This document shows, piece by piece, positions 1 to 9,583 of a stretch of DNA of 64,000 bases. The notes below the pieces were generated by a model. That model was not told where the DNA came from and did no database searches. It was given only the letters and a program-made list of their open reading frames with translations. Position 1 is the stretch's first letter, and each line of letters starts with the position of its first letter. Source of the DNA: Cellvibrionaceae bacterium (lineage in GTDB: Bacteria; Pseudomonadota; Gammaproteobacteria; Pseudomonadales; Cellvibrionaceae); assembly GCA_021151695.1 (NCBI GenBank), contig JAGKWU010000003.1:297035-361034 (forward strand), in the 5' to 3' direction. The translations under genes were made by a program, and so were the position numbers.

Positions 1-269
1 GCAGCTTATCTACACTGCCGCGCAGCGACGACAAAATCGCCCAGGACCTTACCAGCAGAAACACTTACTGCCATTCCCTAAGCCGCGCTTATAGCGGTCT
101 TGGCTACGATTTTTGTACGCTCAACGCACACCCGGATATAACCTATTACCTTCCGCAGATGATTCTGCTGGTGGGTGTTGATATGTGTGCATCTACGGTA
201 ATTGATACCCTTGCCCTTCCCTACACATTGCCCGCGCAAATCAAATACGGCTCAATTGCCATCAACTAA
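1..269 (+). CDS. YceK/YidQ-family (DUF1375) lipoprotein, 3' part
   Basis: The open frame enters from the left edge, with codons starting at base 3, and ends with TAA at 267-269. The visible C-terminal ~88 residues contain YSGLGYDFCTL, then a hydrophobic stretch, VGVDMCASTVIDTLALPYTLP and a short polar end. This order (Y-S-G-x-x-x-D, then a D...S...DT...LPYT block) is that of the small YceK/YidQ lipoproteins, which are outer-membrane-associated proteins of unknown role. The signal peptide and lipobox lie outside the window, so the lipoprotein nature is inferred from the family. It converges on the minus-strand DUF2061 gene only 14 bp away. Confidence 0.7.
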   Translation, partial: SLSTLPRSDDKIAQDLTSRNTYCHSLSRAYSGLGYDFCTLNAHPDITYYLPQMILLVGVDMCASTVIDTLALPYTLPAQIKYGSIAIN

Positions 270-283
270 TGAAGTTGGCAGGG

Positions 284-496
284 CTAAACCGCCCTGCTGG
301 CAAACACCTGCTGCAACATCTCCTTGTGCTCGCCCCATTTCTGCCAGGCTTTTTCGTGGAAGAAGAACACCACCGTGTTAATCGCTGGCTCCACCAGCGC
401 AATAGTGCCTCCCACCAGCGCACTTCCGGTCAACGCATAACCTACAGAGAATGCCACGCTGAAATGCAAAACCGCGAAGGTTGATGTCTTAGCCAT
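284..496 (-). CDS. DUF2061 small inner-membrane protein
   Basis: This 70-residue protein begins MAKTSTFAVLHFSVAFSVGY and has two hydrophobic segments (about residues 6-30 and 33-48) followed by FFFHEKAWQKW. The conserved DUF2061 signature is an N-terminal K-T-x-x-x, a helix, then E-x-x-x-x-x-x-x-x-[FY]-[FY]-H-E-[RK]-x-W, and all of it is visible. The family consists of short membrane proteins with no established function. It is a single gene between two unrelated genes. The start ATG at 494-496 is the only reasonable one. Confidence 0.75.
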   Translation of the reverse strand: MAKTSTFAVLHFSVAFSVGYALTGSALVGGTIALVEPAINTVVFFFHEKAWQKWGEHKEMLQQVFASRAV

Positions 497-635
497 AATG
501 CGAGCCCTCGGACCAGTAAGAAATCATTGAGGGCAGCTCAGCTACTGAAGCTTGCCCCGTTGAAATCATCATAGCCAGAACCCCACCAAAGCCAAAAACA
601 ATTAATCAAATCAGCCTGATTGTTATTTTAAATGA

Positions 636-1094
636 TTACCACTGACTAAAGGGGTGCCTGGCCAAATTGGAGTTGTAATAGCGTTCGTCGCCGGTAACCT
701 CCGCGCCCACCCAGGCGGGCAGTGCAAACACCTGGTCTTCCGTCTCCAGCTCAATCTCCGCAACAACCAATCCCTGATTGGCGCCAAGGAATTCATCAAC
801 CTCCCAAATCATGCCCTCAAATTCGATTTTACGGCGATATTTCTCAATCACCGGTCCATCGCACAGCGCCAACAATTGTTTTGCATCCGCCAGCGGGATT
901 TCATATTCAAATTCCGCCCTGCTTGCGCCCTGGGAAACACCTTTGATGGTGAGATACCCAATCTCACCCGCCACCCTCACACGCACCGTACGCTCTTTGG
1001 CGCGGTTTAAATAACCCTGGCAGAAATACACTGCCGGCGCACTGCGCCAACTGTCATCGACTACCAAAAATTTGCGTTCTATTTCAATTGCCAT
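636..1094 (-). CDS. CYTH domain protein (inorganic triphosphatase-like)
   Basis: The product is 152 aa, a typical length for a single-domain CYTH enzyme. It opens with MAIEIERKFLV, which contains the ExExK signature (E4, E6, K8) of the CYTH/triphosphate-tunnel metalloenzyme fold. Charged strands typical of the tunnel follow: TVRVRV near 37-42, the EFEYEIPLADA block near 61-71, and KYRRKIEF near 85-92. Related bacterial enzymes hydrolyse tripolyphosphate or act on other triphosphorylated substrates with divalent metal; the substrate here cannot be read from sequence. The start is supported by GGAGGCGAGT just upstream of ATG (1092-1094). It is separated from the upstream TBDR gene by a strong terminator. 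Confidence 0.85.
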   Translation of the reverse strand: MAIEIERKFLVVDDSWRSAPAVYFCQGYLNRAKERTVRVRVAGEIGYLTIKGVSQGASRAEFEYEIPLADAKQLLALCDGPVIEKYRRKIEFEGMIWEVDEFLGANQGLVVAEIELETEDQVFALPAWVGAEVTGDERYYNSNLARHPFSQW

Positions 1095-1137
1095 ACTCGC
1101 CTCCTCACTTATATTCAGGAGAGCATTTTGTCACGGC

Positions 1138-1173
1138 AAAAAAAAACCGCGCAACGAGTGCGCGGCTTTTTTT
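1138..1173 (-). terminator. Rho-independent terminator after TBDR 1
   Basis: The stem CCGCGCA / TGCGCGG (1147-1153 with 1159-1165) is flanked by an A-run on the left and a T7 run on the right, so it can act in both directions. On the minus strand it follows the receptor gene stop by about 30 bp and ends the pullulanase-TBDR operon before the CYTH gene. Confidence 0.9.
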
Positions 1174-1201
1174 GGGAACCTACCCAAAGGATGAATGGAG
1201 A

Positions 1202-4141
1202 TTAGAAGCTGTAGTTCACACCCAACGCATAAGTGCGGCCAAACCAGTTCAAGCGCAAAGGCAGAGCTTCATCATACATGTAGCTTCTGTTTGGCTCGTT
1301 AGTCAGGTTACCTACCGAGAAGACAAAATCCACACCTGAGTCGGTTTTGTATTTGGCCTGGTAATCCAACACAGTTTCTGGTGCATAGGTTACAGGTACA
1401 ACAGTTGGGCCAATGGTGCGTGACTCGCCTACGAACGAATCCTGATAAGTGGTAGACAAACGAGTTTCAAAGTTTGCATAGGTATAGAAAACAGTGAAAT
1501 TAAATGATTTCTCTACCAAGCCCGGGAACGGAATCTGATTCGAATCGAAAGATGTTCCTGTTGGGCGCGCAACGGTAATTGCACTATTCGTAAACGACGC
1601 GCTACCGCTAAAGCCAAGACCAGACCAATAACCTGGCAGGAAATTAAAGGTTTGGGTATAGGCTATTTCCAAGCCCTTAATGAAACCGCCCTGGTCATTA
1701 TTAATCGCATAACTGTAAGTACCGTTTAACACAGGCAACTCAGTTGGGATGTAACCCGTCTCCGCAGAGGTCACCACGTAGGTAGCAGGTTTTTCGCCAA
1801 TACCGTTTGCCGCAAAATCAAAATCCTGCTCGCGCAGCGATTGGATAAAGGATTTAATCTTGCGATAGTAAGCCGCTACAGTAATAGAACCGTTTGTCTC
1901 TTCCAGATAATGCTCATAGGACAGATCTATTTGATCCGCCAGGAATGGCTTCAACAAGGGAGAGTTAGTATCACCGTAGTCATAATAAGGAACGCCCGAC
2001 ACGACAGAAATACGCCCGAAATCAAAGCTCGCCAATTGGCGAATAGGTGCGCGCGACATAACACGAGCCAATGCCAGACGAACTTGATCCACATCGGTCA
2101 ATTGATAGCGCAAATTCAATGATGGCAGAGTGTTGCTGTACTTGGTACCTACCGTGGTATAGCCATAACGTGAAATACATACACCATCCACATCGCAGAT
2201 TTGCACCGCGCCGCGGCTCGCATCGCCGTTATAATCCGCCAACGTGTGGTTAGACTGGTCGCTTCTTACATAACGCAAACCTATATTACCGGTGAGGTCG
2301 CGATCAAAAAGTGTAGTGGCAATATTCGCCTGCAAATAAAATGAATCTACGTTTTCATCGATATCCGCGTTTTGCAAAATTGACCAGTTAGAATCTGTAC
2401 TGGGCGTACCGTTTTCATCAACTGCACCCGTACCCCAACGCCAATCCAGCACCTGCGAGCGAGGACGCAAATTTCCATTAGCATCATAAGCACCTGCAGC
2501 AGCGGGGTGCATTAACACTTTGCCAGCAGCGTAGGCATCAGCAAGAATTTTCTTGGCATCTACCGCCAGGAAATCCGGCATATCCGCAAACGCGCCCTTC
2601 CAATGCACTACATCAGAAGTGTCTCCAGTAATGGCCAGAGGATAGTCAGATGCAATACCTGAGTTACCGTAACGCAGCAATGCGCGAGTCTCGACATGAT
2701 TGCGTTTTGAAGTACGAGCGCCCAGCTCAACAGAGTTGATTACTGGCAGATCCAACTGATATTTCACATCCAGACGCACCGCATTAATTTTATCCTCGTT
2801 TTCATAAGGATAAATTGATTGCTGATTGAGATACATCTTGGATGTATTGGTCAAATCTGACGTAGTAGTGATGCTGGGAACATTCAAACCATCTAACTGA
2901 TAGTGAATTTGTTGATTGCTATCAATCAACAAACCGCTCGGTGCAGAAGCACTAACGGGAACTGACTTGAATTGGTTGGCAATACCGTTACCATTAAGCT
3001 CGAAGCCGGACGCGTCCGAATGAGAGACGTCCAGTGACACGCTCAAATCATCATGCACCCATTCAACTTTGGCACCACCAGAAAGTAATTTGCTGGTGTT
3101 ATCGCGGTTATCAATAATTGTCCTTACACCGAAGGTACCATTAGCAGTGGCATTGCTGATATTGGCTCCAGTCTCAACAAAATTATTGTAGTAAGTAACC
3201 GCTGAGCGCTCGGCACTTTGAATAGAGTCAGCCCAAATACCGCGACCATTACTTTGCGTGCGGAATTTTGAGTAAAACGCATCAGCTTCAAACTTCAACT
3301 CATCCGTAGGATTAAATTGAATGGCGGCAATATAGCCATCGCGTTTTGATTCACCACTATCCTGCACAGCCTTAAAGCCACGGCTTGTCCAGGTATCAGT
3401 GCCGGGAATGGGGAAATCGTAGTTAAACATTTCAAACTGCAACTGCGATTTGGGTTCTTTTAATTGGGCATAACCCAAGCTGAAACCCAATGTGTCATCC
3501 AGCAATTTTTGTTGGTAAGAAAAGGAAATACGGTGACCAACTGGCTCGGCATCATAAAGATCACTGGCTTGGTCATTGTAAGTTCCACGCAAGCCAACGG
3601 TGAATTTATGGTCTTCTTTGATATCCAACGGGTTTACCGTTTTCAATTCAACCGTACCCGCTACACCGCCTTCAATCAGTGAAGCCTTAGGTGATTTGTA
3701 AACTTCTACCGAGTTAATCAATTCCGATGGAAATTGGCTGAATTCCATGGCACGAGCACCAGATGGAGATACCTGCTCGCGACCATTCATGGTAGAGAAC
3801 ACATAGCCTTCACCCATACCGCGAATCTGGATAGTGCCCGCTTGTCCGCCTTTGCGGGTCACGGTTATACCAGGCAAGCGGCTCAATGAATCCGCGATGG
3901 ATTTATCAGGCAAGCCACCTATATCTTCTGCGGAAATTGCTTCAACAACCGTATCTGCATTACGTTTAATATCAATTGCAGTTGCGATAGATGCAGCAAA
4001 ACCAGTTACTACAACCTCTTCCACCTGATCGGCATCTGTAGATTTTTTATTGGCTTCTTGAGCCAAAGCTGATTGGGTGGCCGCCGCCATCACCAAGCCG
4101 GAGATTACGACTCCCAAAGGCTTAACATTAAAATTTTTCAT
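1202..4141 (-). CDS. TonB-dependent outer-membrane receptor 1 (maltodextrin-type)
   Basis: This is a 979-aa outer-membrane receptor. The chosen start, ATG at 4139-4141, begins MKNFNVKPLGVVISGLVMAA, a clean Sec signal peptide ending ...SALA-QEA; the upstream 23 in-frame residues run through an intercistronic hairpin and are rejected. A TonB-box-like EEVVVTGF follows at about 42-49, then a plug domain with PDKSIADSLSRLPGI, IQIRGM and SPKASLIEGGVAG. The rest is a 22-strand-type barrel ending in Phe (GVNYSF). The IRGM/NGREQ/SLIEGGVAG pattern is shared with the two other receptors here and is typical of the large proteobacterial sugar receptors of the Caulobacter MalA type. It lies 83 bp downstream of a pullulanase gene in the same operon, so maltodextrin uptake is the likely job. 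Confidence 0.9.
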   Translation of the reverse strand: MKNFNVKPLGVVISGLVMAAATQSALAQEANKKSTDADQVEEVVVTGFAASIATAIDIKRNADTVVEAISAEDIGGLPDKSIADSLSRLPGITVTRKGGQAGTIQIRGMGEGYVFSTMNGREQVSPSGARAMEFSQFPSELINSVEVYKSPKASLIEGGVAGTVELKTVNPLDIKEDHKFTVGLRGTYNDQASDLYDAEPVGHRISFSYQQKLLDDTLGFSLGYAQLKEPKSQLQFEMFNYDFPIPGTDTWTSRGFKAVQDSGESKRDGYIAAIQFNPTDELKFEADAFYSKFRTQSNGRGIWADSIQSAERSAVTYYNNFVETGANISNATANGTFGVRTIIDNRDNTSKLLSGGAKVEWVHDDLSVSLDVSHSDASGFELNGNGIANQFKSVPVSASAPSGLLIDSNQQIHYQLDGLNVPSITTTSDLTNTSKMYLNQQSIYPYENEDKINAVRLDVKYQLDLPVINSVELGARTSKRNHVETRALLRYGNSGIASDYPLAITGDTSDVVHWKGAFADMPDFLAVDAKKILADAYAAGKVLMHPAAAGAYDANGNLRPRSQVLDWRWGTGAVDENGTPSTDSNWSILQNADIDENVDSFYLQANIATTLFDRDLTGNIGLRYVRSDQSNHTLADYNGDASRGAVQICDVDGVCISRYGYTTVGTKYSNTLPSLNLRYQLTDVDQVRLALARVMSRAPIRQLASFDFGRISVVSGVPYYDYGDTNSPLLKPFLADQIDLSYEHYLEETNGSITVAAYYRKIKSFIQSLREQDFDFAANGIGEKPATYVVTSAETGYIPTELPVLNGTYSYAINNDQGGFIKGLEIAYTQTFNFLPGYWSGLGFSGSASFTNSAITVARPTGTSFDSNQIPFPGLVEKSFNFTVFYTYANFETRLSTTYQDSFVGESRTIGPTVVPVTYAPETVLDYQAKYKTDSGVDFVFSVGNLTNEPNRSYMYDEALPLRLNWFGRTYALGVNYSF

Positions 4142-4188
4142 CTCTGTATCTCGACTAGTCGTTTGATTTTTGTCTGGCAAGTTTCCAG

Positions 4189-4215
4189 GAGGCTTGTGCG
4201 TTTTACACAAGCCTC
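4189..4215 (-). other. Intercistronic hairpin between pullulanase and TBDR 1
   Basis: A perfect 10-bp stem GAGGCTTGTG / CACAAGCCTC (4189-4198 with 4206-4215) with a 7-nt loop. On the minus strand it is not followed by a T-run, so it looks like an RNA-stability or processing element rather than a terminator. It could let receptor mRNA persist separately from the 4.4-kb pullulanase message. Confidence 0.6.
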
Positions 4216-4224
4216 TTTAGCCAC

Positions 4225-7200
4225 TTAATTCACTTTAGTAACGGTAATTGTGCGCGGCGTAGTCGCCGTATCAAAGGTGAACTTGTAATCACCTGTGACA
4301 CTTATGGTTATACCTATATTGGTATGTACATCGCTCAATCCGCTTCCAAGCGTCGTATTGCCAGGACCGAAAATAGTCGGACCAGTCCAGTCTTTATCGG
4401 CCACCTTAAATTCATAAGGTGTTGCACTTGCCGTGATTGTAAAAGTCTTGGTGTAAAGGCCATGACCAGCATAGGTCAGTTTATTCTCATCACCAAAACC
4501 CCAGCCTAAAGCCACGGTACCTCTAAGATAAAGTGGAGTCGCACTATACACATCGTCCTTGTACACAGTTGCAATTGGCGCAGATGGATCTGCGGAATTC
4601 ATACGAATACTGTAAGCACCTGCATCCGCAACAGTGAGACTAATATTGCTACCGCCAGTACGCACTAATGCTTTCGGCGTATCAATAACAATCGCTTGCC
4701 CATCAGAACCTGCTCCAGCCTCATGACTCCAGTTTGCAGCACCAAACTTAAATTCATAACTACCTGCTGCAAGAGCTGTCGGCGCAACCAAATCGTATTG
4801 GCTCATGCCAACATAAGCCATCAAGTTAACAGTGTTGCTAGCAGTATCCCAACCCAATGATGTTATTCCACCGCGGGCATACAAAGGTGAATCACCATAA
4901 ACATCTGCTTTCGTGACAGTTAGCACAGGTGCTGTGGTGCTTTGTAATGCATTGAGAACGAACTTGTATTCACCCGCCGGTAAATTCGTTGACAAGTTGT
5001 CATTGCTGCCTTGCGTCAAAGTAACAGGCGTATTCAGCACAACTGCTTGACCACCACCTAAGTTTGGCTGGCTCCAATTGGCCTCCGCAATTTTGAAAAT
5101 CGCAGCGCCACCAGGAATAGTCAAATAGGCGGAGTAAATACCTTTGCCTTCATACTTCATCTTATTAACGGAAGTTGCATCCCAACCTGCGGAGGATACT
5201 TGGCCTCGAACGTAAAGATCAGTATCACCGTAGGGAACAGGAGGCTCATAGCCGGAGGTTGCTGTCGATGACAAACCAGCACCCTGCGCACCGGATTGCG
5301 GCTTCACAAAGACCGCGGTAGTGTAGGCGGGAACTGTGAAGGAACCGCCACCCGCACCTTCAGCAAAACTTGCAGTACGAACCACGTCATCAACAGAATT
5401 TTTCTGAACGCTATGCAACTCAAAACCTGTAGATGTCAGAATTTTTTGCGTAATGCTGGTCGCTGAACCATTAAAAATAACCACAATGGCATCAACGTTT
5501 GGATCCAGATCCGCGCGATTTTCTGTACCGCCAACCACCTTACCGGCACCGTCATCAATACTCATTACAATGAGGTTTGGTTTTTGAGTGGTGTCACCAT
5601 CGTGGAAACCAACGCGATCAAATACCTGATCGGCTGTAGTCAAACTAAATAGCGGGCTACCCTTGGCTATTTTCAAGAACTCTTCAAATACATCAGAGGA
5701 TTTCTTGATGAGCGAAGGTGTTGGTGTTGATTGCGCATCGGCAAAGGCAGCCAACGCATCAGCATCGCGAGCTGCATTTGATTCCGCTGGTAAGCCAACA
5801 CGCCAGTTATTGGTTTGCATGGTGAAATCAATAAAGTTAAACCAATCACCCGCGTTGTAGCTGTTGAAGGTCATTGATTTCGAGCGCAGCATTTCGCTGC
5901 CCGCCAGGAAGAAAGGAACGCCTTGGCTCAGCGCAGGTACTGACAGCGTCAAATCCTGAATACGCACGCGGTTTTCAATACTGGTATTCGCAGGCAATGC
6001 ACCTGGGTTATGCATCCAATCCCACAATGCGGCATCGTCGTGTACATCGACATAGTTAATCGCTTCCTGAGGATCCAGGTTGTAGGCACCCACCAAACTG
6101 GCTTTGATGGTTTTACCGGATTTCGCCTTCAACTTAAACTCACTCAAGTTACCAGCCAGGCCGGCGCGCACGATATCCAGATCACCACCATTAACCAGCG
6201 CCAGTTGACGCAGAGGATTGCGCATACGGTCGTTGAAAGTACCAATACCTGTTCCAGCCAATGGAATTTGTGAAGCGCGCTGCGCGATACGTGCAGCTGA
6301 ATCACCACCTGCGGCCCAGGCTTCTGCATAGAAATATGTATCAGGGTCTACAGCTTTAACCGCATCGTAAGCCGCGGTGAGTGCAGCTTTTGGTAAGAAG
6401 CCGGCCTGGTCAAAACGGAAAGCATCCACCTTGTATTGTGCAGACCATTGGGTAACAGAATCCGCCATGAATTTACCCATCATCACGTGTTCTGTTGCAG
6501 TATCTGGACCAGCACCCGTCTCATTAATTACTGCTCCGCTAATAGCGTTTTGACGGAAATAATAGCCGGGAACAATTTTATCGAAAGTCGAGTTAGCCGC
6601 TTCAACGCCGGAAGATGACATGTGTGGATAAACAACATCCATCACCACACGCAGCCCCATTTGATGCAACGCCATATTCATAGCACGCATCTCAAGAACG
6701 CGAGTTACACCATCAGCTTTAGTGGCGTAGCTACCTTCGGGAGCGTTAAAGAATTGTGGGTCATAGTTCCAGTTAAAGCCGTCGAAGGAACTCAGCGAGT
6801 CCATCAACTTGCGAGCTTTATCACTATCACCTGCATAGCTTTGCAATACTGAGCGCAAAGTTGCATTGTTATTGGCGTTGGTATTGACCGGATTGCCTGG
6901 ATCAGCGCAAACAGAAGCACGGGGTGATGCCACGCAGAACTCACGCACCAGGCTATCCAGGTTATATTGTTTTTGAGCGCCCTCTCTGATGCTGGAGCCA
7001 TCATTGGTTGGCAACAAATGAACATGGGTAAGACCAGCCGTTTGCAATTCTTTCAGATGCTTGACCGGTGCAGAATCCATATCGGTAAATGCCAGATATT
7101 TGCCACGATGGGCAGCAGGCGTACTTTGATCCAGAGCACTAAAATCGCGCACATGCAATTCGTAAATGGCCATGGATTCAGGAGAAGTCACGGTAGGTAC

Positions 7201-8664
7201 TTCTTGTGCATCCCAGCCAGCCGGTTTCAAATCTGCATCATTCAGATTGACGATTTGAGAATGGAAGCCGTTTGCAGACAAGCTCACCGCGTGAGGATCA
7301 GGAACTTCCAGCACGTGTGTTTTGTTTGTGATCGAGTTATAGCCAGTCACACGATAGCGATAGAACTTGCGATCCAGTTCAGTTTTAGTACCTGTGTAGC
7401 TCCAAATGCCAGTGGCACTATCAAAGGTCATATTCTTGGTGCTGAGTGACGGGAAGTTACCTGGAACACCATCTACAGTCGGTGTTGGAGTATCACTAAA
7501 CAAACGCAGCTCTACCAGTTGTGCAGTGGGCGCCCAAACAGAAAGAGTTACATTGTCACCGGAATAATTAACGCCAAGGTTCGCTTCGTTAGCATCGTGC
7601 TCGCCAGATGTATAAAGCGCATCAAGCAGCGCGTAATTTTGGATACGAGTACCAATTTTTTCACCCGCATCAGTCACACCAACAACAACCAATTCTTTCT
7701 TGAGTAAACCTTTAATGACGTCATTGGAGAGGTTGAGAGAATAGGCGTGGAAGCTACCAAGGTTAGGCACTTTTGCACGCTGCTCGTCAGTAATGCTGCT
7801 GGCCGTTAGATCGGCAACCAAAGTGCCGCCTGCAACAGAGCCATCATCAGCGGCGGTAATTTTTTCACCATCTTTTGCGGCATAAAGCTGGGCGTTATTT
7901 ACAGGTCTGCTCCACAAAATAGTAGTCGGATCAATCCAGTGAGCCGAAACATCTGAAATGGCCAATGCCGGAGCTTTATAGGCTTCACATTTGTCATTAA
8001 CACAAATGGGAACACCGGAGGTACGGGCGTTCTGCAAGCCGGTTACCGGGTTTTCGATAATAAAATAACGGCGATTAAATTTGCTGGCGGGATTCAAACG
8101 AATCTCAAGGTCGGACGACTGTGTCGCGCGACCGGGCGACCTCACAATAAAACGACCACATGCCGGCGCATCTGGACGAATTTTTACAATGAAATACCCC
8201 CCGTAAATGGGATCGGCAGTCTCAGGTGTGCTGCTAATAGGATTTATGGTTTCACTATTCCAGTTATCCGCGCCTGAAGCGTCAGGATTACTAGCGTTAA
8301 GCCAGAATGGCCCACTACATGCCTGCCAGGTATAGAGACTAAAACCACCAAACTCCTTTTTAGCATTTGCGCGATTTAGGTAGATAACAACCTCATCATC
8401 CGCAAGCACGGCAGGCTTGGTAGGCATGGGAGTTGTTACAGTTTCGCATGCTGAGGTTGGCGTTTCGCGCTCTTGCCCTTCAGGACAAGCAGGAAGCGGG
8501 GGTTTTGGTCCACAGGTGCCATCCGCCAGGATAACATCCGTGCCTGTACAGACAACGAGATCGACTTTTTTCTTGTCAGTGCCAGCGCCACCGCCGCACC
8601 CCGCCACGCCTGCAATAAAGCAGACCATGGCAACAAGGCCAAGGACTTTACGGTAATTGAACAT
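4225..8664 (-). CDS. Pullulanase-type GH13 lipoprotein with three C-terminal starch-binding-like repeats
   Basis: This is a 1479-aa predicted lipoprotein: MFNYRKVLGLVAMVCFIAGVAGCGGG has a lipobox A-G-C near residue 23. A pullulanase N-domain and a CBM48-like region (TLSVWAPTAQLVELRLF, about 375-490) lead into a GH13_13/14-type barrel. Catalytic residues are present: nucleophile D752 in DAFRFDQAG, acid/base E781 in YAEAW, and D876 in VDVHDD. Around them several normally invariant residues differ: DVVYPH instead of DVVYNH, AEAW for GEGW, HDD for HDN. After the catalytic part come three tandem modules of about 105 residues (roughly 1155-1479), each with LY[VAL]RG...GW...M.Y.G and FK[IFV]A..[ND]W, probably starch-binding. 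First gene of an operon with TBDR 1. Activity on alpha-1,6 bonds is likely but the motif changes leave doubt. Confidence 0.85.
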   Translation of the reverse strand: MFNYRKVLGLVAMVCFIAGVAGCGGGAGTDKKKVDLVVCTGTDVILADGTCGPKPPLPACPEGQERETPTSACETVTTPMPTKPAVLADDEVVIYLNRANAKKEFGGFSLYTWQACSGPFWLNASNPDASGADNWNSETINPISSTPETADPIYGGYFIVKIRPDAPACGRFIVRSPGRATQSSDLEIRLNPASKFNRRYFIIENPVTGLQNARTSGVPICVNDKCEAYKAPALAISDVSAHWIDPTTILWSRPVNNAQLYAAKDGEKITAADDGSVAGGTLVADLTASSITDEQRAKVPNLGSFHAYSLNLSNDVIKGLLKKELVVVGVTDAGEKIGTRIQNYALLDALYTSGEHDANEANLGVNYSGDNVTLSVWAPTAQLVELRLFSDTPTPTVDGVPGNFPSLSTKNMTFDSATGIWSYTGTKTELDRKFYRYRVTGYNSITNKTHVLEVPDPHAVSLSANGFHSQIVNLNDADLKPAGWDAQEVPTVTSPESMAIYELHVRDFSALDQSTPAAHRGKYLAFTDMDSAPVKHLKELQTAGLTHVHLLPTNDGSSIREGAQKQYNLDSLVREFCVASPRASVCADPGNPVNTNANNNATLRSVLQSYAGDSDKARKLMDSLSSFDGFNWNYDPQFFNAPEGSYATKADGVTRVLEMRAMNMALHQMGLRVVMDVVYPHMSSSGVEAANSTFDKIVPGYYFRQNAISGAVINETGAGPDTATEHVMMGKFMADSVTQWSAQYKVDAFRFDQAGFLPKAALTAAYDAVKAVDPDTYFYAEAWAAGGDSAARIAQRASQIPLAGTGIGTFNDRMRNPLRQLALVNGGDLDIVRAGLAGNLSEFKLKAKSGKTIKASLVGAYNLDPQEAINYVDVHDDAALWDWMHNPGALPANTSIENRVRIQDLTLSVPALSQGVPFFLAGSEMLRSKSMTFNSYNAGDWFNFIDFTMQTNNWRVGLPAESNAARDADALAAFADAQSTPTPSLIKKSSDVFEEFLKIAKGSPLFSLTTADQVFDRVGFHDGDTTQKPNLIVMSIDDGAGKVVGGTENRADLDPNVDAIVVIFNGSATSITQKILTSTGFELHSVQKNSVDDVVRTASFAEGAGGGSFTVPAYTTAVFVKPQSGAQGAGLSSTATSGYEPPVPYGDTDLYVRGQVSSAGWDATSVNKMKYEGKGIYSAYLTIPGGAAIFKIAEANWSQPNLGGGQAVVLNTPVTLTQGSNDNLSTNLPAGEYKFVLNALQSTTAPVLTVTKADVYGDSPLYARGGITSLGWDTASNTVNLMAYVGMSQYDLVAPTALAAGSYEFKFGAANWSHEAGAGSDGQAIVIDTPKALVRTGGSNISLTVADAGAYSIRMNSADPSAPIATVYKDDVYSATPLYLRGTVALGWGFGDENKLTYAGHGLYTKTFTITASATPYEFKVADKDWTGPTIFGPGNTTLGSGLSDVHTNIGITISVTGDYKFTFDTATTPRTITVTKVN

Positions 8665-8943
8665 TTGAGTTACTCCACGTGTTATTTTCTTTTTGTAAAA
8701 CTGGTAAAGCGGTAAAACGAAAAGCTAGCAAAACCTTCCTTAATGCAAAGCCTGAGAAGAGCGACCTGAAACAGACAGGGCACGCAGCCACGTACTCCAA
8801 TCTGCTCTCAATTTGAAAAATAATTTATTGTTTCGACAGCTTTTTTCCGGCACTTACACTTGCAAGAACCTTTACTCTGTGTCGGATTTTTTATAACTGG
8901 CTAAAAAAGTTTTAGCAAAAGGGAAATCTAGCATTACATGGAG

Positions 8944-9013
8944 ATATTAGAAGGTGCGAGTGGCGCTAACAACAACATGCATACGTATTCAGATTTTGCT
9001 ACATACGTATGCA
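8944..9013 (-). promoter_or_regulatory. Promoter with two ATACGTAT operators, pullulanase-TBDR 1 operon
   Basis: On the minus strand the distal operator is TGCATACGTATGTA (9013-9000) and the proximal operator is TGAATACGTATGCA (8991-8978). Then come 5 bp, -35 TTGTTA (8972-8967), a 17-bp spacer and -10 TAATAT (8949-8944). Operator centres are 22 bp apart, about two helical turns. The predicted start near 8937 gives a leader of about 270 nt before the ATG at 8664, unusually long. The 919-bp gap 8665-9583 otherwise holds the divergent operator at 9278 and no convincing gene. Confidence 0.8.
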
Positions 9014-9277
9014 TCCAAACGCCAAAAAAATGAAAAAGCAGCCACCAGCTACTCTACCTAAAGCAATCCTTCGTCACTCGTCCTTAAAAAGCTTAGTACA
9101 GGGATGGATTACGTCAAAAATAAGCGATCCAGAAGCTGGTTTCCTACGGGTCACAAAATAAAAACTTTCACTTTTTGGCTTAATTATCTTCAAGCAATCC
9201 AGTTTACAGAGCCGATATCGATAAAGAAAATGCTGGGAATAGCAAAAAAAGATAACCCAATAGGCATCAAATCCAAA

Positions 9278-9325
9278 TGAATACGTATGCAAAAACTTGC
9301 AAAAGAAACCGCCTCAACTAGCACG
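9278..9325 (+). promoter_or_regulatory. Operator and putative promoter for the 762-aa secreted protein
   Basis: TGAATACGTATGCA at 9278-9291 is oriented towards the plus-strand gene at 9584. It is followed by 5 bp and TTGCAA (9297-9302), the same operator-to--35 spacing as at the other regulon promoters. The -10 is poor: TAGCAC (9319-9324) with a 16-bp spacer. The operator is clear; the promoter is tentative. The leader would be about 250 nt. Confidence 0.55.
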
Positions 9326-9583
9326 CCTCATGCTTTATTAGATTGCACACGGTCACTTATAGAGCTTTACACCCCAACACATTCACCCCTCCATAGCTGC
9401 ATGAAGTATTCATTAAATATATGTCCATTGCCAGATACGCAATATTGATAAATACAGTCATTTACCTCATCACAGTCTTTGCTCGAATTATAAAAATACT
9501 GGAATAATAGCCACCCCAAATCAGGGGGAAGGATGTTAAATCCTATTTAATAGTTTTAACTTAAGGAACACAGGAAACAGTGT

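Noticed and set aside
277..300. Hairpin GCAGGGC / GCCCTGC near the YceK-like stop
   Set aside because: Overlaps the end of the DUF2061 coding sequence and lacks a T-run; terminator function not supported.
4142..4210. 23-residue N-terminal extension of TBDR 1
   Set aside because: Runs through an intercistronic hairpin and precedes a normal signal peptide; the start at 4141 has a suitable ribosome-binding site.
9074..9292. 72-codon minus-strand ORF between the pullulanase and the secreted protein genes
   Set aside because: Overlaps the operator at 9278-9291, has no clear ribosome-binding site and no recognisable protein features; probably chance.
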